This document shows positions 32,189-39,425 of a stretch of DNA of 64,000 nt, piece after piece. The first letter of the stretch is position 1. Every line of letters begins with the position of its first letter. A program made the translations under genes and the position numbers. The stretch covers positions 1 through 64,000 of the forward strand of contig NZ_JARACK010000006.1 in NCBI RefSeq assembly GCF_028767185.1, read 5' to 3'. Below the pieces are notes generated by a model. The model made no database searches and had not been told where the DNA came from. It worked only from the letters and a program-made list of their open reading frames with translations. The stretch comes from Mangrovimonas aestuarii. Its GTDB lineage: Bacteria; Bacteroidota; Bacteroidia; Flavobacteriales; Flavobacteriaceae.

Positions 32189-33514
32189 TTAATTAAATCG
32201 CAACTGCCTTTTTGGTACTCTAAACAAAAGAATTATGCCAAATAAAAAGAAAATAAACAGAAATAAAATTGAATTTCTCATACTACCAGTAATCTGATCA
32301 ATTGTTCCGTATAGCACCATCCCTATAACGATACCTATCTTTTCAGAAACGTCATAAAAACTAAAATATGATGTAGTATCCTTGGTTTCTGGTAAAAACT
32401 TTGAATAGGTAGAGCGCGATAAGGCTTGGATTCCCCCCATTACAAGTCCTACAAAAGCAGCAGTAATATAGAATTGCATCGGGGTTTGCACAAAATACCC
32501 ATAGAAACAAAGTCCCATCCAAATAAAGTTAATGACTATAAGTGTGTTGATGTTACCAAACCTTGCAGAAGCACGAGAAGTCATCACAGCTCCCAATACT
32601 GCAACAATTTGAATCACCAAAACACTCACTATTAGACCCATTGTTTTTTCATCGTCACTACCCCAACTTATTTCTTGTTCACCAAAAAAAGCTGCTACAA
32701 GCATAATAGTCTGCACAGCCATGCTGTAAACAAAGAAAGCTCCGAGATAACGCTTAAGCCTAAGATCCTCTTTTAGTTCACTCCAAACCGTTTTAAGCTC
32801 CCTTACCCCTTTAAAAAGAACATCCCTTGTAACCTTATGACCTTTTGAAACGCCTTTCGGCAGGTAATAGTAAGTATACTGGCTAAAAACAATCCACCAC
32901 ACACCTACGGTAATAAAAGAGTAGCGCATAGCTTTCATGGCGGCTTCCCCTTCTGTACCCGTAATGCCAAACCAATGTGGATACATTACCATTGCTAAAT
33001 TGACAATTAGAAGCAATACACTACCTATATATCCCAATGAAAACCCTTTAGCACTAATTTTATCTTGCTGTTCTGGGTATGCTATATCTGGTAAATAGGA
33101 ATTATAAAACACCAAACTTGCCCAAAAGCCCAGCAAACCGCAGAAGTAAAATAACAGCCCCCAATAAATATTACCTAGTTCAAACCAATTGAGACCAATA
33201 CAACCAATAGATCCCAAATAACAGAAAAATTTCATAAAGGCCTTTTTGTTTCCAATATAATCGGCTATACCAGATAAAAAAGGTGATATAACCGCCACAA
33301 CCAAAAAAGTAAAAGCTGTAACAAATGAGATTAATGCTGTATTCTTAAACTCGAAACCAAAAGCATGAACTGTATTCTTTCCTTCAGTAAATAGAGCCCC
33401 ATAGTATATAGGAAAAATCGTTGAAACAATGGTTAGTGCATAAACCGAATTTGCCCAATCGTAAAAAGCCCATGCGTTAAGTAGTTTTTTACTTCCTTTT
33501 TTGAGATTATCCAT
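32189..33514 (-). CDS. MFS transporter of the UMF1 (Atg22-like) type
   Basis: This 441-residue inner-membrane protein has about 12 membrane helices. It has the family start AWAFYDWANSVYALTIVSTIFP and the cytoplasmic motif SGIADYIGNKKAFMKF between helices 2 and 3, and shows LVMGGIQALSRSTYSKFLP and KIGIVIGMVLYG in the second half. These are hallmarks of bacterial UMF1-family permeases, which are related to fungal vacuolar amino-acid effluxers; the bacterial substrate is unknown. I place the start at MDNLKKGSKK (33514), because the longer frame to 33532 begins inside the terminator of the gene upstream. Confidence 0.9.
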   Translation of the reverse strand: MDNLKKGSKKLLNAWAFYDWANSVYALTIVSTIFPIYYGALFTEGKNTVHAFGFEFKNTALISFVTAFTFLVVAVISPFLSGIADYIGNKKAFMKFFCYLGSIGCIGLNWFELGNIYWGLLFYFCGLLGFWASLVFYNSYLPDIAYPEQQDKISAKGFSLGYIGSVLLLIVNLAMVMYPHWFGITGTEGEAAMKAMRYSFITVGVWWIVFSQYTYYYLPKGVSKGHKVTRDVLFKGVRELKTVWSELKEDLRLKRYLGAFFVYSMAVQTIMLVAAFFGEQEISWGSDDEKTMGLIVSVLVIQIVAVLGAVMTSRASARFGNINTLIVINFIWMGLCFYGYFVQTPMQFYITAAFVGLVMGGIQALSRSTYSKFLPETKDTTSYFSFYDVSEKIGIVIGMVLYGTIDQITGSMRNSILFLFIFFLFGIILLFRVPKRQLRFN

Positions 33515-33516
33515 AG

Positions 33517-33545
33517 AAAAAAAGCTGTTCATTTTATTGAACAGC
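33517..33545 (-). terminator. Terminator of the M48 peptidase gene, abutting the UMF1 start codon
   Basis: On the minus strand GCTGTTCA (33545-33538), 6 bases, TGAACAGC (33531-33524), then seven T (33523-33517). The ATG of the next gene follows 2 bases later at 33514. Confidence 0.85.
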
Positions 33546-33582
33546 CCCTAAAAGTAAACAAATATTTTATCCTGTTTATTTC

Positions 33583-34404
33583 TTAATTAACAAATGTAGT
33601 GACCCCAAATTTCTTGGCTTCGGCTTTTGCCTTGGGAATCATATTTGTAAGCTCTGAAATACGAGAATTGTTAGATGGGTGCGTACTTAATATTTCTGGG
33701 GGTGCCCCCCCTCCATTTGCATTCATTCTTTTCCAAATTTCAGGAGCTTCCTCTGGATTGTAACCAGCGATAGCCATTAAAATAATTCCAATTCTGTCCG
33801 CTTCAGACTCATGGCTTCGACTAAATGGCAACATCCCTCCAACATTGGAAACCACCCCATAAGATTGATTGAAAATATCTACCGCCATAGGGTCTTGAAT
33901 GGCCAAATTTCCAGCTACAGACAACCCTTGCTGAAGGTATGAAGCACTCATGCGTTGTTGACCGTGATTTGCTAACGCATGTGCCACTTCGTGCCCCATA
34001 ATTGCTGCCAACCCAGCTTCTGATTTAGCTATTGGCAATATGCCTGTATAAACAACTATTTTCCCCCCTGGCATACACCAAGCGTTAACAGTTTTATCTT
34101 CCACTAAATTATAATCCCATCGATAATCCTTAAGATACCCCTTAAAACCATTAGCATTTAAATATCTTGAAGCAGCATTAGCGATACGTTCCCCTACGCG
34201 GCTTACCATTTCTGCATCTTTTGTACCATTAACAACCTTGTGCTCATTTAAAAACTGACTGTATTGTTGAAATGAAGCTGGAAAAAGGGTACTGTTTTCA
34301 GTGCCTGGAAAGGCCATCGTTTTTTTTCCTGTAAAAGGATTTGTTGCACAGGATAAAAGCAATCCCAAAGCACCAAAAGCTGTAAGTTTCGTTCTTAAAT
34401 TCAT
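33583..34404 (-). CDS. M48-family metallopeptidase lipoprotein
   Basis: The 273-residue protein has a lipoprotein signal (FGALGLLLSC, acylated C19). The M48 zinc site is complete: HEVAH at 138-142 and ExxAD at 199-203 (SHESEADRIG), with the typical lead-in NAWCMPGGKIVVYTGILPI and the later GYNPEEAPEIW and STHPSNNSRI blocks. This matches periplasmic LoiP/BepA-like peptidases, which degrade misfolded outer-membrane proteins. It is probably anchored to the inner face of the outer membrane. It is monocistronic, ending at a terminator that touches the next start codon. Confidence 0.93.
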   Translation of the reverse strand: MNLRTKLTAFGALGLLLSCATNPFTGKKTMAFPGTENSTLFPASFQQYSQFLNEHKVVNGTKDAEMVSRVGERIANAASRYLNANGFKGYLKDYRWDYNLVEDKTVNAWCMPGGKIVVYTGILPIAKSEAGLAAIMGHEVAHALANHGQQRMSASYLQQGLSVAGNLAIQDPMAVDIFNQSYGVVSNVGGMLPFSRSHESEADRIGIILMAIAGYNPEEAPEIWKRMNANGGGAPPEILSTHPSNNSRISELTNMIPKAKAEAKKFGVTTFVN

Positions 34405-34548
34405 GGGTAGTGTAACTATTTTTATAAGTATAAATGTACAAAAAGACTTAACATTCTATCATTCTTCAATTTGATTTTTAATCTAGAAATGTCAGCATCA
34501 TTGTTCTTTAGCGACTTATAAAATGAAAATTGATAGATTACACCTCAA

Positions 34549-35025
34549 ATGAAAACTCTCACTATAACAATAGTACTATGCTTTTTGTTAAGCTGTAACG
34601 GAAACGCTCAAAAGAACACTTCATCAAAAGACAACAACAAAGTAACAAAAACAGATTCTGAATGGCGTTCTGAATTAAGCTCAATGGAATATCATGTTAT
34701 GAGAGAAGGCGGAACAGAACGTGCTTTTTCTAGTCCATTGAATGACAATTATTCTAATGGCACTTATGTTTGTGCTGCTTGCGACACCCCATTATTTAAT
34801 AGTGTTAACAAATTCGATTCAGGTACTGGATGGCCAAGTTTTGATCGTGCTATTGAGGGCAATGTAGCTTATGGAGATGGCTCAGAAAACAACTTCTCTG
34901 GAGTTGAAGAACACTGTGCTGTTTGTGGAGGTCATTTAGGGCATAGATTTAACGACGGACCAGAAACCACTGGCCAGCGTCACTGCATCAATGGTGTGGC
35001 TCTAAAGTTTGTTCCTGCCGAATAG
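34549..35025 (+). CDS. msrB: Peptide-methionine (R)-S-oxide reductase, exported lipoprotein form
   Basis: MsrB reduces methionine-R-sulfoxide in proteins. The 158-residue protein has the catalytic C146 in RHCINGVALKF, four zinc cysteines (C75, C78, C123, C126), and the signature blocks FDSGTGWPSFDRAI and GGHLGHRFNDGP. Unlike the usual cytoplasmic enzyme it starts with a lipoprotein signal, LCFLLSC with acylated C16, and a polar linker to about 35. It should repair envelope proteins and needs a periplasmic electron donor. No MsrA gene is adjacent. It converges with the NDH-2 gene. Confidence 0.96.
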   Translation: MKTLTITIVLCFLLSCNGNAQKNTSSKDNNKVTKTDSEWRSELSSMEYHVMREGGTERAFSSPLNDNYSNGTYVCAACDTPLFNSVNKFDSGTGWPSFDRAIEGNVAYGDGSENNFSGVEEHCAVCGGHLGHRFNDGPETTGQRHCINGVALKFVPAE

Positions 35026-35041
35026 TATCTAAAACCCCTTC

Positions 35042-36367
35042 TTAATCTTCACTTGTGTCTTTTATTTTAGCTTTTTGCGACACCATTACATTTTCCCTCT
35101 TTTTATATGGTCGTATAATTAATCGTGCTTCTCTGTCAAAGCGAATATAATTGTAAAGCCAGTTCACAAAAACAATAGCCCTATTTCTAAACCCTATCAG
35201 AAAGTACAAGTGTACAAACATCCAAACAAACCAAGCAAACACCCCTTGAAACCTAAATTTTGGCAAATCGACTACAGCTCTATTTCTTCCCACTGTAGCC
35301 ATAGATCCTTTGTCTTTGTATTTAAAAGGAATCATAGGTTCACCTTCCAATAACCTAAGTAAATTCTCCCCTAATTGTTTTCCCTGCTGAATTGCAGGCT
35401 GAGCCATCATTGGATGCCCTCTAGGGTAATCTGATGTTTCCATTTGAGCCACGTCACCAATTGCAAAAATGTTTTTAAACCCTACAACTTGGTTAAATTC
35501 ATTGACCTTAATTCGATTGGATTTATTAACAAAATTCGATCCATCAAGACCTCTAACTGCTGCGCCTTTCACCCCAGCCGCCCATATTAAGGTGGCTGTT
35601 TTAAAGACCTCGTCAGTATTTGTAGTTACAGTTTTTCCATCATACTCCAGAACTCTTGTGTTTTTCCAAATATTTACCCCCAAATGCTCCAAAAAATCTT
35701 CGGCCTTTTGCGATGCTTTTTCACTCATTTCGGGCAAAATTCTACCATTGGACTGTACCAAATTAATTTGTGCCATACGCGTATCCAAATCTGGATAATC
35801 CTTGGGTAAAATTCCTTTTTTAATTTCTGCCAATGCACCAGCTAATTCAACTCCAGTTGGTCCAGCCCCAACAATTACAAAATTCATTAAAGCCACACGT
35901 TCGTTTAAATCGGAGGTCAACAAAGCAGCTTCGAAGTTTTCCAAAATCAAGCTCCGTAAATCCAACGACTGGGGAATGGTTTTCATAGCCATACTGTTTT
36001 TTTCAATGGTCTCATTACCAAAATAGTTGGTTTTAGAACCAGTGGCGACAACCAAATAATCATAATCAATTCTCCCAATATCAGTATAAACCCACTCCCC
36101 TTCAGAATCGATAGAAAGCACATTAGCCAAGCGAAAGTAAAAGTTAGGAAAATCCTTTAGTATTTTACGAATGGGATAAGCAATAGAATCAGGCTCTAAA
36201 CCGCCTGTAGACACCTGATATAGTAGGGGTTGAAACGTATGATAATTATGCCTATCTAACAGCACTACCTGGACCTCTTGTTTAGCCAGTTTTTTGGCCA
36301 ATCGGACACCTGAAAATCCACCACCAATAATAACGATTCGTGGAAAACTACTTTGTGGGATATTCAT
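35042..36367 (-). CDS. Type II NADH dehydrogenase (NDH-2-like FAD oxidoreductase)
   Basis: NDH-2 passes electrons from NADH to quinone without pumping protons. The 441-residue protein has an FAD-binding GxGxxG (RIVIIGGGFSGVRLAKKL) at the start, a second dinucleotide site (MNFVIVGAGPTGVELAGAL) near 165, the FAD signature IFAIGDVAQ, and a C-terminal membrane-associated helix region (FRFQGVFAWFVWMFVHLYFL, IGFRNRAIVFVNWLYNYI) ending in a basic tail. The order is standard for the family. I set the start at MNIPQSSFPRI (36367). Ten upstream in-frame codons look non-conserved. Divergent from lpdA. Confidence 0.94.
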   Translation of the reverse strand: MNIPQSSFPRIVIIGGGFSGVRLAKKLAKQEVQVVLLDRHNYHTFQPLLYQVSTGGLEPDSIAYPIRKILKDFPNFYFRLANVLSIDSEGEWVYTDIGRIDYDYLVVATGSKTNYFGNETIEKNSMAMKTIPQSLDLRSLILENFEAALLTSDLNERVALMNFVIVGAGPTGVELAGALAEIKKGILPKDYPDLDTRMAQINLVQSNGRILPEMSEKASQKAEDFLEHLGVNIWKNTRVLEYDGKTVTTNTDEVFKTATLIWAAGVKGAAVRGLDGSNFVNKSNRIKVNEFNQVVGFKNIFAIGDVAQMETSDYPRGHPMMAQPAIQQGKQLGENLLRLLEGEPMIPFKYKDKGSMATVGRNRAVVDLPKFRFQGVFAWFVWMFVHLYFLIGFRNRAIVFVNWLYNYIRFDREARLIIRPYKKRENVMVSQKAKIKDTSED

Positions 36368-36482
36368 ACGGAACAGCTTACTTCTCAAAGATAGCAAAAC
36401 TTAGATTTTTTATTAGCATAAAGTATTATTCAATTAGGTTTTGTAAATTCGTGCCTTCAATAAAAGTTTAAAAAAACGACTC

Positions 36483-37859
36483 ATGAGTAAATACGATATT
36501 ATTGTTCTTGGAAGCGGTCCGGGAGGTTACGTTACAGCCATTAGAGCATCACAATTAGGATTTAAAACAGCTATTGTTGAAAAAGAGAACCTAGGTGGTG
36601 TATGTTTGAACTGGGGATGTATCCCTACCAAAGCGTTATTGAAGTCGGCTCAGGTTTTTGAATACCTAAAGCATGCCGGAGATTACGGGCTTACAGTAAA
36701 TGAATATGACAAAGATTTCACATCTGTTGTAAAGCGCAGTCGCTCTGTTGCCGAGGGAATGAGCAAAGGTGTTCAGTTCCTAATGAAAAAGAACAAAATA
36801 GACGTTATTGAAGGTTACGGAACCCTTAAGCCAGGAAAGAAGGTAGAGGTTGATGGTACTGTTTATAGTGCAGATAATATTATCATTGCTACTGGAGCTC
36901 GTTCTCGTGAGTTGCCAAGTTTGCCTCAAGATGGTAAGAAAATTATAGGGTACAGAGAAGCGATGACACTTCCTGAGCAACCAAAGAAAATGATTGTTGT
37001 AGGTTCTGGTGCAATTGGTGTTGAGTTTGCTTACTTCTACAACTCTATGGGTACTGAAGTTACGGTTGTTGAGTTCTTACCAAATGTTGTACCTGTTGAA
37101 GATGAAGAAGTGTCAAAACAATTAGAGCGTTCATTCAAAAAGAGCGGCATTAAAGTAATGACATCCTCTGAAGTTACTAAAGTTGACACTTCTGGTGAAG
37201 GCGTTAAAGCTACTGTTAAGACCAAAAAAGGAGAAGAAATCATTGAGGCTGACATCGTATTATCTGCTGTTGGTATCAAATCGAACATAGAAAACATTGG
37301 TCTAGAAGAAGTTGGTATCGCAACTGACCGTGATAAGATTTTGGTAAACGACTATTACCAAACTAATATTCCTGGTTACTATGCTATCGGTGATGTAACT
37401 CCTGGGCAAGCACTTGCTCACGTAGCATCTGCCGAAGGTATTTTATGTGTTGAGAAAATTGCAGGAATGCACGTTGAAGCTCTAGATTACGGAAACATTC
37501 CAGGGTGTACTTACTGTTCTCCTGAAGTTGCTAGTGTAGGTTTAACCGAAAAGCAAGCAAAGGAACAAGGTTATGATATTAAAGTTGGTAAATTCCCATT
37601 CTCTGCTTCTGGTAAAGCAAAAGCCGCTGGAACTAGCGATGGATTTGTAAAGGTTATTTTCGATGCTAAATATGGTGAATGGTTAGGCTGTCATATGATT
37701 GGAGCCGGAGTAACTGATATGATTGCAGAAGCTGTTTTAGGTAGAAAGCTTGAAACTACAGGTCATGAAGTATTGAAAGCAGTACACCCTCACCCCACAA
37801 TGAGTGAAGCGGTAATGGAAGCTGTTGCCGATGCATATGATGAGGTTATTCACTTATAA
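36483..37859 (+). CDS. lpdA: Dihydrolipoyl dehydrogenase (E3)
   Basis: E3 reoxidises dihydrolipoamide in pyruvate, 2-oxoglutarate and branched-chain dehydrogenase complexes and in glycine cleavage. The 458-residue flavoprotein shows VLGSGPGGYVTAIRA (FAD), the redox disulfide in GGVCLNWGCIPTKA, a second nucleotide site MIVVGSGAIGVEFAY, YAIGDVTPGQALAHVA and the C-terminal catalytic dyad region AVHPHPTMSEAV. It is not next to other complex genes, so it may be shared among several. A strong bidirectional terminator follows. Confidence 0.97.
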   Translation: MSKYDIIVLGSGPGGYVTAIRASQLGFKTAIVEKENLGGVCLNWGCIPTKALLKSAQVFEYLKHAGDYGLTVNEYDKDFTSVVKRSRSVAEGMSKGVQFLMKKNKIDVIEGYGTLKPGKKVEVDGTVYSADNIIIATGARSRELPSLPQDGKKIIGYREAMTLPEQPKKMIVVGSGAIGVEFAYFYNSMGTEVTVVEFLPNVVPVEDEEVSKQLERSFKKSGIKVMTSSEVTKVDTSGEGVKATVKTKKGEEIIEADIVLSAVGIKSNIENIGLEEVGIATDRDKILVNDYYQTNIPGYYAIGDVTPGQALAHVASAEGILCVEKIAGMHVEALDYGNIPGCTYCSPEVASVGLTEKQAKEQGYDIKVGKFPFSASGKAKAAGTSDGFVKVIFDAKYGEWLGCHMIGAGVTDMIAEAVLGRKLETTGHEVLKAVHPHPTMSEAVMEAVADAYDEVIHL

Positions 37860-37884
37860 TAGTGAATAACCTATTTTCTAAATA

Positions 37885-37920
37885 ATAAAAAAGCGATCTA
37901 AATCTAGATCGCTTTTTTAT
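37885..37920. terminator. Terminator of lpdA
   Basis: AAAAAAGCGATCTA (37887-37900), 4 bases, TAGATCGCTTTTTT (37905-37918) is a near-perfect 14-bp stem, usable from both strands. Confidence 0.93.
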
Positions 37921-37962
37921 TGTTAAATTTTGTTCTAATACTCACATCAATAAATAATATAT

Positions 37963-38376
37963 TTAAGCACATGAAACCGTTACAGAATGATTGTGACCTG
38001 AACCACTAGTAGAAGATACCACAATGGATTGATTAGCCTGTAGATCTGAAAAATCATTTGGTCCCAAAGTTACGTTATGGTTATGGTCTGCATTTCCTTG
38101 AATAGAATATGTTTTTTGGGTTCCTTGAACGACATCATCCATGGAAACTACCAAACTATGACCATGATTTCCAGAAATCGAACTAGCATTTGCTCCATTT
38201 TCCAAACAATTACCTTGTTGAGACGGTGGGTTATTACCTCCATTACCATATCCACTTCCACCTTCATTATTGTTTCCTCCATCATCAGAACTGGACGAAC
38301 AGCTTAAAACAGAGTACGCTGGAATAGCTAGAAGCAGCGCTGCAAAAGAACGATAAATAAAAGTTTTTCTGTCCAT
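37963..38376 (-). CDS. Small lipoprotein with three HxH motifs, putative metal binder
   Basis: The 137-residue protein starts MDRKTFIYRS with an Arg-containing n-region, a hydrophobic core and lipobox SVLSC (C26), then a Ser/Asp and Gly/Asn-rich linker. The folded part, about 55-137, has HxH at 71-73 (NHGHSLVV), 98-100 (DHNHNVTL) and 128-130 (GHNHSVTV), and two cysteines, C57 and C136, that could close it by a disulfide. The three HxH sites stand at similar places in alternating strands, which suggests a metal site, possibly copper. Function is inference. I chose the start at 38376; a 19-codon upstream extension does not fit a signal peptide. The gene upstream on the same strand is the DUF4412-like protein. 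Confidence 0.75.
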   Translation of the reverse strand: MDRKTFIYRSFAALLLAIPAYSVLSCSSSSDDGGNNNEGGSGYGNGGNNPPSQQGNCLENGANASSISGNHGHSLVVSMDDVVQGTQKTYSIQGNADHNHNVTLGPNDFSDLQANQSIVVSSTSGSGHNHSVTVSCA

Positions 38377-38444
38377 CTTAAAGTTGTTTTGATTTAAAGG
38401 CATAAAGATACAACATACAACACTGCAAATCAACTATATATACT

Positions 38445-39083
38445 TCAAAACCCACCTGTTAACTCAAGAATGGCCACATACTTTGGTACTTCAAAATACT
38501 TACTACTGAGCTTTTTTTTATCAATGTTTTTAGCCTCCATGACGACATTGAATAACGGATACTCAAGTTCCATTTTAAGATAAACGGCTTCCATTATTGC
38601 CACTATATCATCTTTATTAAAAAGGTTGAAATTTTCGTAATGTTTTGGGTTCAGGGGAAGTTTAGAAGAATAATAAAAAATCTTGGTTCCCTGATTGTCA
38701 TTAATTATCAACTTATCACAAACAACCCCTAAAATTGTATCAGACTGCTTAACTATAGTATACTCAAAAGGTTCCTTTACATTCGATACAGTTGAGACAT
38801 ACCTTAATGTGTCTCTATCTGTTTTATTCTTGAAATATATTCTCTTATCTGAATGCCTATACAACTGGAAATTCATAAAATTAGAATCAGTAGTTTCCAT
38901 ATAATTACCATTTTTAAAATATGTAATGGCTTTTGTACCTAATTCTTTCTCTAAATCTTCCACAGAAATAGTTGAAGTTTTTGATTCATATTCTAATTTG
39001 TACTCAATAATACCTTCAAAGTCCTGACCTAAAATTCTACAATAGCAGAATATAGCCATTATACAGATTATGATTCTTTTCAT
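38445..39083 (-). CDS. Exported GLPGLI/DUF4412-like protein, unknown function
   Basis: The 212-residue protein has a signal peptide ending about ILGQ, then DFEGIIEYKLEYES, the opening typical of DUF4412/GLPGLI-type proteins of Bacteroidota. It continues with strand-rich segments (AITYFKNGNYMET, RDTLRYVSTV, SDTILGVVCDKLIIND, KIFYYSSKLPLNPKHY). No catalytic motif is seen. Such proteins are periplasmic and of unknown role. It lies 68 bases upstream of the HxH lipoprotein on the same strand, perhaps co-transcribed. Confidence 0.68.
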   Translation of the reverse strand: MKRIIICIMAIFCYCRILGQDFEGIIEYKLEYESKTSTISVEDLEKELGTKAITYFKNGNYMETTDSNFMNFQLYRHSDKRIYFKNKTDRDTLRYVSTVSNVKEPFEYTIVKQSDTILGVVCDKLIINDNQGTKIFYYSSKLPLNPKHYENFNLFNKDDIVAIMEAVYLKMELEYPLFNVVMEAKNIDKKKLSSKYFEVPKYVAILELTGGF

Positions 39084-39300
39084 ATGCTAGTGGGGTTAAT
39101 AACTATTAAAAAGCAACACCTTCAACAGATAATCATAAGAGATAAAGATGTTTTAAGAGTTTTGTCTTCATTATAATAAACAAAGAAACACACTATAAAA
39201 GTTACAAAACAACACACACTAAAACAAACGTAAAATACTCACATCCAAGTAAATAAGACGATCAGCTGTTTTATTCGACAAAAACAAAATATTTTCTAGC

Positions 39301-39325
39301 TTAACCTAATGCTAACCTAGTTAAC
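39301..39325 (+). promoter_or_regulatory. Pho-box-like direct repeats before the phosphoesterase gene
   Basis: TTAACCT (39301-39307), CTAACCT (39312-39318, 11-base step) and TTAAC (39321-39325) are near-direct repeats, with an inverted AGGTTAA at 39351-39357. An 11-base step is the spacing of PhoB half-sites. They lie 66-90 bases upstream of the -7 box of a phosphoesterase gene. Control by PhoB is inference. Confidence 0.45.
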
Positions 39326-39390
39326 AGCAACTTGAACTATTAGTAAAACAAGGTTAAACTACAGATAAACATCTTCATTAACCACATAGG

Positions 39391-39398
39391 TAATTTTG
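39391..39398 (+). promoter_or_regulatory. -7 box (TAATTTTG) of the phosphoesterase gene
   Basis: TAATTTTG matches TAnnTTTG and gives a short leader of about 20-25 bases before the ATG at 39426. The -33 position has no TTG, which would fit dependence on an activator. Confidence 0.55.
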
Positions 39399-39425
39399 CA
39401 GCATTAATCAATATGAACCACATTT

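Larger units (their letters stand above)
39084..39425. other. 342-base intergenic region with regulatory repeats
   Basis: It holds no gene. Its right half carries the TTAACCT-type repeats (39301-39325 and an inverted copy at 39351) and the -7 box at 39391. The left half, next to the DUF4412-like gene start, shows nothing I recognise. Confidence 0.6.
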
